Source: Flavobacterium sp. 245
GTDB taxonomy: Bacteria; Bacteroidota; Bacteroidia; Flavobacteriales; Flavobacteriaceae
Reading direction: 5' to 3'
DNA: 64,000 nt
Assembly: GCF_004362055.1 (NCBI RefSeq)
Contig: NZ_SNXB01000006.1
Location: 1 to 64,000, forward strand
The number at the start of each line of letters is the position of its first letter. Position 1 is the stretch's first letter. The translations under genes were made by a program, and so were the position numbers. The notes beneath the pieces were generated by a model. It was not told the DNA's origin, ran no database searches, and worked only from the letters and a program-made list of their open reading frames with translations. Of this stretch, positions 25,551 through 34,162 are shown in pieces.

Positions 25551-27065
25551 ATGAGAGAGATTCATTATATAAGTACTGAAACCATAACTTTAGAAACATT
25601 ACAAGAGATTTTAGTTAATGATAAAACGCTTGAATTATCTGAAGAAGCAAAAGTGAATGTTCAGAAATGCCGTGATTATCTAGACAAAAAAATGTCGACG
25701 CATTCTGCGCCTATTTATGGAATAAATACTGGTTTTGGATCACTTTACAGTGTGAAAATCTCAAATGAAAACCTTTCTAAACTTCAGGAAAACTTAGTAA
25801 AATCGCATGCCTGCGGAACAGGAGAGGAAGTTCCTGCCGAAATTGTAAAGATGATGCTTTTGCTGAAAATTCAATCGTTGAGCTACGGGCATTCTGGAGT
25901 GCAGTTAATTACACTACAGCGTTTGGTTGATTTTTATAATAATGATATTCTTCCTGTTATTTATACTCAGGGTTCGCTAGGCGCTTCTGGTGATTTGGCA
26001 CCTTTGGCACATTTATCTTTGCCTTTATTAGGAGAAGGAGAAGTGTTTTTTGAAGGAAAAAAAGTAGCTTCAGCCGAAGTTCTAAAACATTTTAACTGGG
26101 AACCGATCGTTTTGCAGTCAAAAGAAGGTTTGGCTTTATTAAACGGAACTCAGTTTATGAGTGCTTACGGCGCTCATATTTTAATTAAAGGTTATAAATT
26201 ATCTTATTTAGCCGATTTAATCGGAACAATTTCGCTTGAAGGTTTTGATGGAAGAATCGAACCTTTTAATGAATTGATACATTATATACGTCCGCATAAA
26301 GGACAAATTGTAACCGCACAGCGAATTGCAGAATTCTTGGACGGAAGTGAAATTATCACCCAAGAAAAGAAACACGTTCAAGATCCTTATTCTTTCCGTT
26401 GCATGCCACAAGTTCATGGCGCTTCAAAAGACGCGATCGATTACGTTCGAAAAGTATTTAAAACCGAGATTAATTCGGTTACAGATAATCCAAACATATT
26501 TGTTGAAGCTGATCAGATTATTTCGGGAGGAAATTTCCACGGACAGCCATTGGCTTTAGCTTTAGATTTTATGGCAATTGCTTTGGCGGAATTGGGAAGT
26601 ATTTCTGAAAGAAGAACCTATCAGTTAATTTCAGGATTGCGAAATCTTCCTGCATTTTTAGTTGATAACCCAGGATTGAACTCAGGATTTATGATTCCGC
26701 AATATACAGCAGCAAGTATCGCAAGTCAGAATAAACAGCTGGCAACTCCGTCAAGTATTGACAGTATTGTTTCGAGCAATGGTCAAGAAGATCACGTAAG
26801 TATGGGGGCAAATGGAGCAACGAAAGCTTTGCGTGTTTTGGATAATTTAGAGCGTATTTTAGCAATTGAATTGATGAATGCTTCACAGGCAATTGCGTAT
26901 AGAGAGCCTTTGAAATCAAGTGATTTTATCGAAATGTTTTTAAGCAGTTATCGTGAAGTTGTGCCTTTGGTTAAAGAAGACAGAATCTTGCATTATGATA
27001 TCGAGAAGACCATATCGTTCTTAGATAGTTTTCAAATTGAAAACGATTTGTTAACAATGGCTTAA
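25551..27065 (+). CDS. hutH: histidine ammonia-lyase
   Basis: Deaminates L-histidine to urocanate and ammonia, the first step of histidine breakdown. The 504 residues carry the MIO-forming triad Ala145-Ser146-Gly147 in GSLGASGDLAPLAHLSLPLLGEGEVF. They also carry YGINTGFGSL, SHACGTGEEVP, SGGNFHGQPLA and QEDHVSMGANGA, which fit histidine rather than tyrosine or phenylalanine lyases. Length is normal. No hutU, hutI or hutG gene is adjacent; a HutD-family gene lies 15 kb away. The 49-base gap to the phosphate genes contains a new promoter box, so these are separate units. Confidence 0.93.
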   Translation: MREIHYISTETITLETLQEILVNDKTLELSEEAKVNVQKCRDYLDKKMSTHSAPIYGINTGFGSLYSVKISNENLSKLQENLVKSHACGTGEEVPAEIVKMMLLLKIQSLSYGHSGVQLITLQRLVDFYNNDILPVIYTQGSLGASGDLAPLAHLSLPLLGEGEVFFEGKKVASAEVLKHFNWEPIVLQSKEGLALLNGTQFMSAYGAHILIKGYKLSYLADLIGTISLEGFDGRIEPFNELIHYIRPHKGQIVTAQRIAEFLDGSEIITQEKKHVQDPYSFRCMPQVHGASKDAIDYVRKVFKTEINSVTDNPNIFVEADQIISGGNFHGQPLALALDFMAIALAELGSISERRTYQLISGLRNLPAFLVDNPGLNSGFMIPQYTAASIASQNKQLATPSSIDSIVSSNGQEDHVSMGANGATKALRVLDNLERILAIELMNASQAIAYREPLKSSDFIEMFLSSYREVVPLVKEDRILHYDIEKTISFLDSFQIENDLLTMA

Positions 27066-27086
27066 CATTATAGAATATTATTGAAG

Positions 27087-27094
27087 TAATTTTG
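27087..27094 (+). promoter_or_regulatory. -7 promoter box of the DUF47-PiT operon
   Basis: TAATTTTG followed by CA is an exact TAnnTTTG match 19 bases upstream of the DUF47 start. No clear TTTG at -33. Confidence 0.5.
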
Positions 27095-27113
27095 CACTAT
27101 CAAAAATATAAAA

Positions 27114-27758
27114 ATGTCAATAAACAGTATTTTCCAATTTTTAGTGCCGAAAGACAAGAAATTCTTTCCACTTTTTGAAGAGGCTTCAAGCAATTTAATT
27201 GAATTAGCATCTAACTTACACGAAGCTGTAAACTTACCATTAAAAGAAAGAGAAGTTCTTTTTCAGAAAATTGATGAATTAGAGCAAAAAGGAGAAGACA
27301 TTACGCGTCAAACTAACTTGGAATTGAGCAGAAACTTTATTACTCCATTTGATAGAGAAGATATTCATACCTTAATTACTTCAATTGATAACGTTGCAGA
27401 TTACCTTCACGGTGCTGCGAGCCGTATGAGATTATATCAAGTTGACAAGATTACAAAATCTATCAGAAAAATGACAGAAATCAACCTTGAAGCTTGTCAA
27501 AATATTGATAGTGCTGTTAAGGAATTGAGCAACTTGAAAAACATGAAAGTTATTAAAGATTCATGTGCCAGAATCAACAAACTGGAAAACAAATCGGATA
27601 ACGTATATAACAAAGCAGTTTTTGAAATTTTTGAAAACGAAACAGACGCTAAAAATATCATTAAGTATAAAGAAGTGTTATCTGTTTTAGAATCAGCAAC
27701 AGATAAATGTAAGAGTGTTGCGAATATACTAGAATCTATTTCTGTAAAACATTCTTAA
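27114..27758 (+). CDS. DUF47 family (PhoU-like) phosphate transport accessory protein
   Basis: A 214-residue all-helical protein of the DUF47 family, related in fold to PhoU. It carries two helical repeats, with FQKIDELEQKGEDITRQTNLELSRNFITPFDREDIHTLITSIDNVADYLHGAASRM around residues 47-102 as the family core and KLENKSDNVYNKAVFEIFENETDAKNIIKYKEVL in the second. It is cytosolic. It precedes the PiT transporter by 30 bases, the standard arrangement, and is thought to regulate or assist that transporter. Confidence 0.92.
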   Translation: MSINSIFQFLVPKDKKFFPLFEEASSNLIELASNLHEAVNLPLKEREVLFQKIDELEQKGEDITRQTNLELSRNFITPFDREDIHTLITSIDNVADYLHGAASRMRLYQVDKITKSIRKMTEINLEACQNIDSAVKELSNLKNMKVIKDSCARINKLENKSDNVYNKAVFEIFENETDAKNIIKYKEVLSVLESATDKCKSVANILESISVKHS

Positions 27759-27788
27759 TTCAATTTTTCATTCTGAAGTTATAATTTT

Positions 27789-29123
27789 ATGACGCTACTT
27801 ATATTAATTATAGTATTAGCCTTAATTTTTGATTACATCAATGGTTTTCATGATGCGGCAAATGCTATAGCGACAGTTGTTGCAACAAAGGTTTTAACGC
27901 CTTTTCAGGCGGTTCTTTGGGCAGCATTTTTTAACTTTTTAGCTTATTGGGTTTTCGGATTTGGTGTTGCAGATACTGTTGCTAAAACAGCGCACACAAT
28001 GGAAATTAACCTGGTAGTAATACTTGCCGGAGTCATTGCGGCAATCTGCTGGAACTTATTGACTTGGTGGCTTGGAATTCCTTCAAGTTCTTCGCACACA
28101 CTTATTGGAGGTTTTGCTGGAGCAGCCGTTGCGCACGCTATAGCAGTTCATGGTTTTTCTGGGTATGTTGGTGAAGACGGAGCTACACATTATTGGTACG
28201 AAATCGTAAGCTGGTACAAAGCCGGAAAAGATGGTGGGATGCCTTCAGGAGTTCTTATTATTATTGCTTTTATTGTCTTAGCGCCACTCTTAGGAGCGTT
28301 AGCTTCCTATTTAATTTCGATTTGGCTGTTAAATGCTTCTCGTAAAATCATAGGTCCTAAAATATTCACGATTGCTTTAATGATTGCAACGGTTTGGGTT
28401 GTTAGTAATCTAATGGTTCCTTACGCTGCTATTGAAAAACCTCGTTTTGAATCTCATTTTTGGAGTGTAGCTTTTGATCCGCATAATATTAAATGGTGTT
28501 TAGTAGGTTTTATTATCCTAACAGTTAGTGCTTTTTGTTTAATATTTAGTAGTTTAAATCTACATCAGGCTGATGCAGCTTTGAAAAAAATGCAATTGCT
28601 ATCTTCTGCAGCATTTAGTTTAGGACACGGAGGAAATGATTCTCAAAAAGTAATGGGTATTATTGCTGCTGCTGTAGCGGTTTATATTAATACAAATCCG
28701 GGAGTTCATATGGCATCATGGTTAGATGTTGTTTTGCCAAATGATGACTTAGGAATAAAAGGAGTAATGCCAGGCTGGATTCCGTTAGCATGTTATTCTG
28801 CTATTGCAGCTGGAACTTTAAGTGGTGGTTGGAAAATTGTGAAAACAATGGGTTCGAAAATCACAAAAGTAACTTCATTTGAAGGAGTTGCTGCAGAAAC
28901 TGCTGGAGCTTTGACACTTTATTTTACAGAGCACTTAAAAATTCCGGTAAGTACAACACATACTATTACAGGATCTATCATCGGAGTTGGATTAACAAAA
29001 CGTGTATCTGCTGTTCGTTGGGGAGTTACTGTAAGTTTGATTTGGGCATGGATCCTTACTATTCCAATATCAGCTATATTAGCAGGTTTGGTTTATTTTG
29101 TATTGAGCGTATTTATTTCGTAA
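27789..29123 (+). CDS. PiT family inorganic phosphate transporter
   Basis: Cation-coupled low-affinity phosphate permease of the inner membrane, 444 residues with about ten membrane helices. The duplicated PiT signatures are present: DYINGFHDAANAIATVV (about 15-31) and FSLGHGGNDSQKVMGII (about 276-292); GIPSSSSHTLIGG and KIPVSTTHTITGSI are the conserved loop motifs of each half. A large loop separates the halves. Co-transcribed with the DUF47 gene, followed by a strong terminator. Confidence 0.95.
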   Translation: MTLLILIIVLALIFDYINGFHDAANAIATVVATKVLTPFQAVLWAAFFNFLAYWVFGFGVADTVAKTAHTMEINLVVILAGVIAAICWNLLTWWLGIPSSSSHTLIGGFAGAAVAHAIAVHGFSGYVGEDGATHYWYEIVSWYKAGKDGGMPSGVLIIIAFIVLAPLLGALASYLISIWLLNASRKIIGPKIFTIALMIATVWVVSNLMVPYAAIEKPRFESHFWSVAFDPHNIKWCLVGFIILTVSAFCLIFSSLNLHQADAALKKMQLLSSAAFSLGHGGNDSQKVMGIIAAAVAVYINTNPGVHMASWLDVVLPNDDLGIKGVMPGWIPLACYSAIAAGTLSGGWKIVKTMGSKITKVTSFEGVAAETAGALTLYFTEHLKIPVSTTHTITGSIIGVGLTKRVSAVRWGVTVSLIWAWILTIPISAILAGLVYFVLSVFIS

Positions 29124-29172
29124 AACGATTATTATGAAATGTAAGATGTAAATTGCATTTTATCTAAATAGT

Positions 29173-29210
29173 AAAGCCGATTTCAATTTGAAATCGGCTT
29201 TTGTTTTTTT
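29173..29210 (+). terminator. terminator after the phosphate transport operon
   Basis: A perfect 13-base-arm hairpin (AAAGCCGATTTCA / TGAAATCGGCTTT) runs from 29173 to 29201 and is followed by TTGTTTTTTT. It lies 50 bases past the transporter stop. Confidence 0.92.
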
Positions 29211-29220
29211 GAAGTTCTAT

Positions 29221-29742
29221 TTAGAAATTCTGTATATTCTTGCGGTTATGTTTTCGTTTGTAATGCGTTTGTTTCAGTTTTTTTTCGTCTTCAGAAATGA
29301 TGCTAATTGTTCCATCAATCTCAAGCATCGCCAATTTTACATTTTTAAAGAATTCTATTCCGTGTTCTCTCATTGCTTCCTTTAATTCTTCATCAGAAAT
29401 ATCAAGTTTGCTTAAAGCTTTGAAGTCTAATTTTCCATCATGAATTAAGATTTCAGGTTTATCTAATAATAAATCACCAAGAACTTTATATCTGCGAGTC
29501 AGTTTTTTTATTATAAAGTTGATTGCAAACAAAACCAACGCCGCAACCAATCCGCCTAAAAGACTGGTGTCTGGACCAACCATTGCATTTTGAACGGAAT
29601 TGCTGATTAGTAAAATCAAAATAATATCGGCAGTATTTAATTGCGAAAGTTCTTTTTTGCCGAAAATGCGGAGTGCTATGGTCATGAAAAAATAGACAGC
29701 TACACTTCTTATTATGATATCTAAATAGGGGAATTGTGTCAT
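29221..29742 (-). CDS. DUF421 (YetF-like) membrane protein
   Basis: A 173-residue protein with three N-terminal hydrophobic segments (about residues 8-24, 39-55, 62-80) including the family motif RIFGKKELSQLNTADIILILLISNSVQNAMVG. A soluble part follows (DKPEILIHDGKLDFKALSKLDISDEELKEAMREHGI) that matches the YetF C-terminal domain. The tail is rich in Lys, Arg and His. Its function is unknown. It is convergent with the phosphate operon and stands alone. Confidence 0.88.
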   Translation of the reverse strand: MTQFPYLDIIIRSVAVYFFMTIALRIFGKKELSQLNTADIILILLISNSVQNAMVGPDTSLLGGLVAALVLFAINFIIKKLTRRYKVLGDLLLDKPEILIHDGKLDFKALSKLDISDEELKEAMREHGIEFFKNVKLAMLEIDGTISIISEDEKKLKQTHYKRKHNRKNIQNF

Positions 29743-29778
29743 TTTTTATTCTTTTATTTTATTAAAGTTAAATAAAAA

Positions 29779-29812
29779 AGCTTTGCCAAAGTTTTAAACT
29801 TCGACAAAGCTG
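29779..29812 (-). terminator. terminator after the RimK-like gene; repeat family of 3634-3665
   Basis: Hairpin GCTTTGCCAAAGTTT / AAACTTCGACAAAGC with two mismatches. On the minus strand it is followed by TTTTTTATTT, so it can terminate the RimK-like gene (stop at 29848). It closely resembles the 3634-3665 hairpin. Confidence 0.75.
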
Positions 29813-29847
29813 CTAAATTATATATGTGATATTAAGTTTAAATGAAC

Positions 29848-31218
29848 TTAACTAAGCTTGAAATTCTTTTCGATAGCTTTAATCATTTCTCCGGCAACAT
29901 CTTTATTCGTTGCGCCTTCAATTCCTTCGAGACCTGGAGAAGAGTTTACTTCAAGCAATAATGGCCCTTTAGAAGAACGAATAATATCAACACCTGCTAC
30001 TTTTAAGTCCATGGCTTTTGCGGCTTTAATGGCGATTTTTTTCTCTTCAGCAGTTACTTTTATTACAGATGCAGTTCCGCCCAGATGAATATTGGCTCTA
30101 AACTCACCCGGCATAGCTTCACGCTGAATAGCAGCAACCACCTTTCCGTCGATTACAAAGCAGCGAATATCTTTACCATTGGCTTCTTTAATAAATTCTT
30201 GAACTAATATATTGGCATTTAAGCTTTTAAAAGCATTGATAACACTTTCTGCTGCTTTTTTGGTTTCGGCTAAAACAACGCCTTTTCCTTGTGTTCCTTC
30301 CAACAACTTTACAATTAGAGGTGAACCTCCAACCATCTTAATTAAGTTGTCTGTATCAAGCGGAGAATTGGCAAAACCGGTTGTTGGAATATCAATTCCG
30401 CTATTCAATAGCAATTGTAATGAATATAATTTATCGCGCGATTGTGTTATTGCTGTCGCCGAATTTAAAACGAAAACCTTTAAAGCTTCAAATTGACGAG
30501 TTAAAGCGCAACCGTAAAAAGTGATACTCGGTCTAATTCTCGGAATAATTGCATCAAATTGGTTTAGTATTTTTCCGCCTCTGTAATGAATTTCAGGAGT
30601 TTTGGCATCCAGTTTCATATAACATTCTTTGATGTTCAAAAAATGCATTTCATGACCGCGCATTTCGCCGGCTTCCATTATTCTTTTATTGCTGTACAAT
30701 TCAGGATTACTTGCTAAAAGTCCAATTCGTAAACCAGAGCTTGCTTTTTCTGAGTTTTGATATAATTCTTTAAGAGATTCAGGTGTAGGTTGTCCCAATA
30801 GATATTTTTCTTCAGGATCTACAAGTACGCGTCCGCTCATGGCTTCACGGCCTAAAAGCATTCTGAAACCCATTGAATCACGATTGGTCAAAGTCATTTC
30901 TATCGGCCATTTTGAATCCCCAATTTTAATGCTTGTCTGAATTACATAACGATGTTCTCTAAAGCCACTTGAGCTTTTTACAATTCTTTTATCAACCAGC
31001 GGCGCTTCGCAATGAATGATAGTTTTAATATTATTCTGAATTGGATTAATGTCGAATTTTACCCAATTGGCATCATTTTTTATAAAAGGAGCTATGTTGA
31101 TAGCGTGCATTGCCGAAGTTTTGGCACCAGAATCGACACGAGCTTTAATCGTTGGAATTCCTAGTTCTGGAAATGAGCACCATTCTTCGCTGCCTAAAAT
31201 GACTTTGTGTTGAAGCAT
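29848..31218 (-). CDS. rimK: RimK-type glutamate ligase with N-terminal RimB-like protease domain
   Basis: A fusion of two domains in 456 residues. Residues 1-145 form a retropepsin-like domain (PF05618 type) with the active-site motif [13 protein letters not shown] (Asp29) and [10 protein letters not shown]. Residues about 160-456 form an ATP-grasp ligase of the RimK family: [67 protein letters not shown] and [15 protein letters not shown]. RimK adds glutamates to the C-terminus of ribosomal protein S6; in some bacteria a separate RimB-type protein partners with RimK. The fusion suggests the two activities are physically coupled. It is monocistronic with a terminator on either side. Confidence 0.9.
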   Translation of the reverse strand: MLQHKVILGSEEWCSFPELGIPTIKARVDSGAKTSAMHAINIAPFIKNDANWVKFDINPIQNNIKTIIHCEAPLVDKRIVKSSSGFREHRYVIQTSIKIGDSKWPIEMTLTNRDSMGFRMLLGREAMSGRVLVDPEEKYLLGQPTPESLKELYQNSEKASSGLRIGLLASNPELYSNKRIMEAGEMRGHEMHFLNIKECYMKLDAKTPEIHYRGGKILNQFDAIIPRIRPSITFYGCALTRQFEALKVFVLNSATAITQSRDKLYSLQLLLNSGIDIPTTGFANSPLDTDNLIKMVGGSPLIVKLLEGTQGKGVVLAETKKAAESVINAFKSLNANILVQEFIKEANGKDIRCFVIDGKVVAAIQREAMPGEFRANIHLGGTASVIKVTAEEKKIAIKAAKAMDLKVAGVDIIRSSKGPLLLEVNSSPGLEGIEGATNKDVAGEMIKAIEKNFKLS

Positions 31219-31247
31219 ACGTTAATTTTTATTATAGAATTTAAATT

Positions 31248-31255
31248 CAAAAGTA
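31248..31255 (-). promoter_or_regulatory. -7 promoter box of rimK
   Basis: TACTTTTG on the minus strand matches TAnnTTTG exactly, 29 bases upstream of the start. No TTTG at the ideal -33 distance was seen. Confidence 0.45.
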
Positions 31256-31289
31256 GCTATTTGCTTTTACTAAAGATAGTAAATTATCT

Positions 31290-31335
31290 AAAAAAAACAC
31301 CCGTTATGTTATGAAAACGTAACGGGTGTATTATT
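31290..31335. terminator. terminator after clpC
   Basis: Stem ACACCCGTTA / TAACGGGTGT (31297-31306 and 31320-31329) with an A-run before and a T-rich stretch after. On the minus strand it reads into TTTTTTT, 25 bases past the clpC stop. Confidence 0.88.
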
Positions 31336-31357
31336 TTTGTTATAAATTTTAAGTAAT

Positions 31358-33904
31358 TTATTGATTTGTCGGTTCTTCAGCTTTATGAATTTCAACTGAG
31401 AGTTCTTGTGAGTCATCTTTTAAATCCATCATGATTTCGTCACCAGAATGTATTTTTGAAGTAATGATTTCTTCAGCTAACAAATCTTCAACATATTTCT
31501 GAATTGCTCTTTTCAATGGTCGTGCTCCAAATTGTCTGTCAAAACCTTTTTCAGCAATAAATGCTTTTGCTTTGTCTGTTAAGCTCAATTTGTAACCTAA
31601 TTCAGCAATACGAGAATATAGTTTTTTAAGCTCGATTTCGATAATCAAATCAATATCAGCTTTTTCTAAAGCATTAAATACAATTACATCATCAATTCTG
31701 TTTAAGAATTCAGGAGCAAAAGTTTTCTTCAAAGCATTTTCGATAATGCTTTTTGAGTTTTCATCGGCTTGAGCCACTTTTGCAGCAGTTCCGAATCCAA
31801 CACCTTGTCCGAAATCCTTCAATTGGCGAGCACCAACGTTAGATGTCATGATAATGATAGTGTTTTTAAAGTCAATTTTACGACCCAAACTATCAGTTAA
31901 ATATCCATCATCTAGCACTTGAAGCATCATATTGAACACATCTGGATGCGCTTTTTCGATCTCATCTAGTAACACAACGCAATATGGTTTTCTACGGACT
32001 TTTTCTGTTAATTGACCACCTTCTTCGTATCCTACGTATCCCGGAGGCGCTCCAACTAAACGAGAGATTGCAAATTTTTCCATGTATTCGCTCATGTCGA
32101 TACGAACTAATGCATCTTCAGAATCGAATAATTCTTTTGCTAATACTTTTGCTAGCTGTGTTTTACCAACTCCAGTTTGACCTAAGAAAATAAACGAACC
32201 AATAGGTTTGTTAGGATCTTTAAGTCCGGCTCTGTTACGTTGAATAGAACGTGCAATTTTAATAACGGCTTCATTTTGACCAATTACTTTATTCTGAATC
32301 AATTCAGGTAATTTAGCCAGTTTATTGCTTTCTGTCTGTGCAATTCTGTTAACGGGAATTCCAGTCATCATCGAAACAACATCGGCTACATTATCTTCTG
32401 TAACTTCAATTCTGTTGTTTTTAGAATCTTCTTCCCATTGTTCTTGTGCAACAGCAAGATCTTTTTCGATACGTTTTTCATCGTCGCGAAGTTTGGCAGC
32501 CTCTTCATACTTTTGTTTTTTGACTACCATGTTTTTGTTTTCGCGAACTTCTTCCAACTGACGCTCTAAATCAAGAATTTGTTTAGGAACATCAATATTA
32601 GTAATATGAACACGTGATCCCGCTTCGTCCATTGCATCGATTGCTTTGTCTGGTAAGAAACGTTCAGACATATATCTGTTTGTTAATTTTACACAAGCTT
32701 CGATTGCTTCTTGAGTATAAGTAACATTGTGGTGATCTTCGTATTTGTCTTTTACGTTGTTCAAAATAGCAATAGTTTCTTCAACAGAAGTTGGTTCAAC
32801 AATTACTTTTTGGAAACGTCTTTCTAACGCACCATCTTTCTCTATATATTGTCTGTACTCATCAAGAGTTGTAGCACCAATACATTGGATTTCGCCTCTT
32901 GCTAATGCAGGTTTGAACATGTTTGAAGCATCAAGCGAACCAGTTGCTCCTCCAGCACCTACAATAGTGTGAATTTCATCAATAAAAAGAATAATGTCAT
33001 CATTTTTTTCAAGCTCGTTCATTACGGCTTTCATTCTTTCCTCAAATTGTCCTCTGTATTTTGTTCCGGCAACTAAGCTGGCTAAATCTAGAGTTACAAC
33101 ACGCTTGTTAAAAAGAATACGAGATACTTTCTTCTGGATAATTCGCAAAGCCAGTCCTTCTGCAATAGCAGACTTACCAACTCCAGGCTCTCCAATAAGA
33201 AGCGGGTTGTTCTTTTTTCTACGGCTTAAAATTTGAGAAACGCGTTCAATTTCTTTTTCGCGTCCTACGACAGGATCCAGCTTTCCTTCTTCGGCCATTT
33301 CTGTTAAATCTCTCCCAAAATTATCTAACACCGGAGTCTTAGATTTTTTGTTTGACTTATTGGCGGGATTATTAAAGCTGCTTTCTTTAAGACTGTCATC
33401 TTGTCCTGAATCGTCATTGTATGACTCATTTCTTGGCAAGTTTTCTAAAAATTCTTCTTCGTTTGGCGTCATGTTTAGATATTGTTCTTTAGCTATGTCA
33501 TAATCTATTTTTAGCTTATTCAATAGCTTGGTTGTTGGATCGTTTTCGTTTCGTAAGATGCACAAAAGCAGGTGAGCCGTGCTAATCGATGAGCTCTGAA
33601 ATACTTTAGCTTCAAGAAAGGTTGTCTTAAGGGCTCTTTCGGCCTGGCGTGTAAGATGAAGGTTTTTCTTTTCGGTGTTTATCTCAATGCTGTGATTGGC
33701 TGGACTAAGTATTTCTACTTTCCTGCGTAAATGATCTAAATCAACTGCTAGGTTATTAAGTATATGAATAGCTTTTCCGTTACCATCTCTTAAAATGCCT
33801 AGCATCAGATGTTCAGTACCAATAAAGTCGTGCCCTAAACGTAGTGCTTCTTCCTTACTGTATGTAATAACATCTTTTACTCTTGGTGAAAAATTATCAT
33901 CCAT
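31358..33904 (-). CDS. clpC: ATP-dependent Clp protease ATP-binding subunit ClpC
   Basis: AAA+ unfoldase that feeds substrates to ClpP; 848 residues. Domains in order: Clp_N repeats (about 1-145, starting [33 protein letters not shown]), first AAA+ domain with Walker [10 protein letters not shown] (about 240) and Walker [13 protein letters not shown], a UVR/middle segment ([22 protein letters not shown], about 460), second AAA+ domain with Walker [10 protein letters not shown] (about 575) and Walker [13 protein letters not shown], and a ClpB_D2-small C-terminal part. The UVR-like middle marks ClpC rather than ClpB. It diverges from gyrA with 258 bases between the starts, and a terminator follows the gene. 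Confidence 0.96.
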   Translation of the reverse strand: MDDNFSPRVKDVITYSKEEALRLGHDFIGTEHLMLGILRDGNGKAIHILNNLAVDLDHLRRKVEILSPANHSIEINTEKKNLHLTRQAERALKTTFLEAKVFQSSSISTAHLLLCILRNENDPTTKLLNKLKIDYDIAKEQYLNMTPNEEEFLENLPRNESYNDDSGQDDSLKESSFNNPANKSNKKSKTPVLDNFGRDLTEMAEEGKLDPVVGREKEIERVSQILSRRKKNNPLLIGEPGVGKSAIAEGLALRIIQKKVSRILFNKRVVTLDLASLVAGTKYRGQFEERMKAVMNELEKNDDIILFIDEIHTIVGAGGATGSLDASNMFKPALARGEIQCIGATTLDEYRQYIEKDGALERRFQKVIVEPTSVEETIAILNNVKDKYEDHHNVTYTQEAIEACVKLTNRYMSERFLPDKAIDAMDEAGSRVHITNIDVPKQILDLERQLEEVRENKNMVVKKQKYEEAAKLRDDEKRIEKDLAVAQEQWEEDSKNNRIEVTEDNVADVVSMMTGIPVNRIAQTESNKLAKLPELIQNKVIGQNEAVIKIARSIQRNRAGLKDPNKPIGSFIFLGQTGVGKTQLAKVLAKELFDSEDALVRIDMSEYMEKFAISRLVGAPPGYVGYEEGGQLTEKVRRKPYCVVLLDEIEKAHPDVFNMMLQVLDDGYLTDSLGRKIDFKNTIIIMTSNVGARQLKDFGQGVGFGTAAKVAQADENSKSIIENALKKTFAPEFLNRIDDVIVFNALEKADIDLIIEIELKKLYSRIAELGYKLSLTDKAKAFIAEKGFDRQFGARPLKRAIQKYVEDLLAEEIITSKIHSGDEIMMDLKDDSQELSVEIHKAEEPTNQ

Positions 33905-33976
33905 AATATATAATTCGATATGTAAATTTAATTATTTACTGGTTGAAAAACAAAAATCATACCTATTGAGATCTGC

Positions 33977-33992
33977 TGTCAGCTAATTGACA
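33977..33992. promoter_or_regulatory. inverted repeat in the clpC-gyrA divergent region
   Basis: TGTCA-GCTAAT-TGACA is a 5-base inverted repeat in the clpC upstream region, about 75 bases before its start. It could be an operator or chance. No regulator is known to bind it and CtsR-type control is not expected in this phylum. Confidence 0.2.
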
Positions 33993-34113
33993 AAAAAAAT
34001 AACAATAAAAGAGTTAAAAAACGCTTAATTTATTAACCAAAACTGAAAATAAAGTTGTTAATAAATCATTGAAATAAGTGTAAGGAAATAGCTGAAAAAA
34101 TTTCAAAAAAACG

Positions 34114-34121
34114 TATCTTGG
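34114..34121 (+). promoter_or_regulatory. possible -7 promoter box of gyrA
   Basis: TATCTTGG, followed by CA, matches TAnnTTTG at seven of eight positions, 41 bases upstream of the gyrA start. No TTTG at -33 was found. Confidence 0.3.
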
Positions 34122-34162
34122 CACGCTTTGAAACTAATATAATTATTTAAACATAACAACTT

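Noticed and set aside
32325..33236. Three plus-strand frames opposite clpC
   Set aside because: They are antisense to the conserved AAA+ domains; serine-rich and cysteine-rich reading reflects the codon pattern of the true gene.
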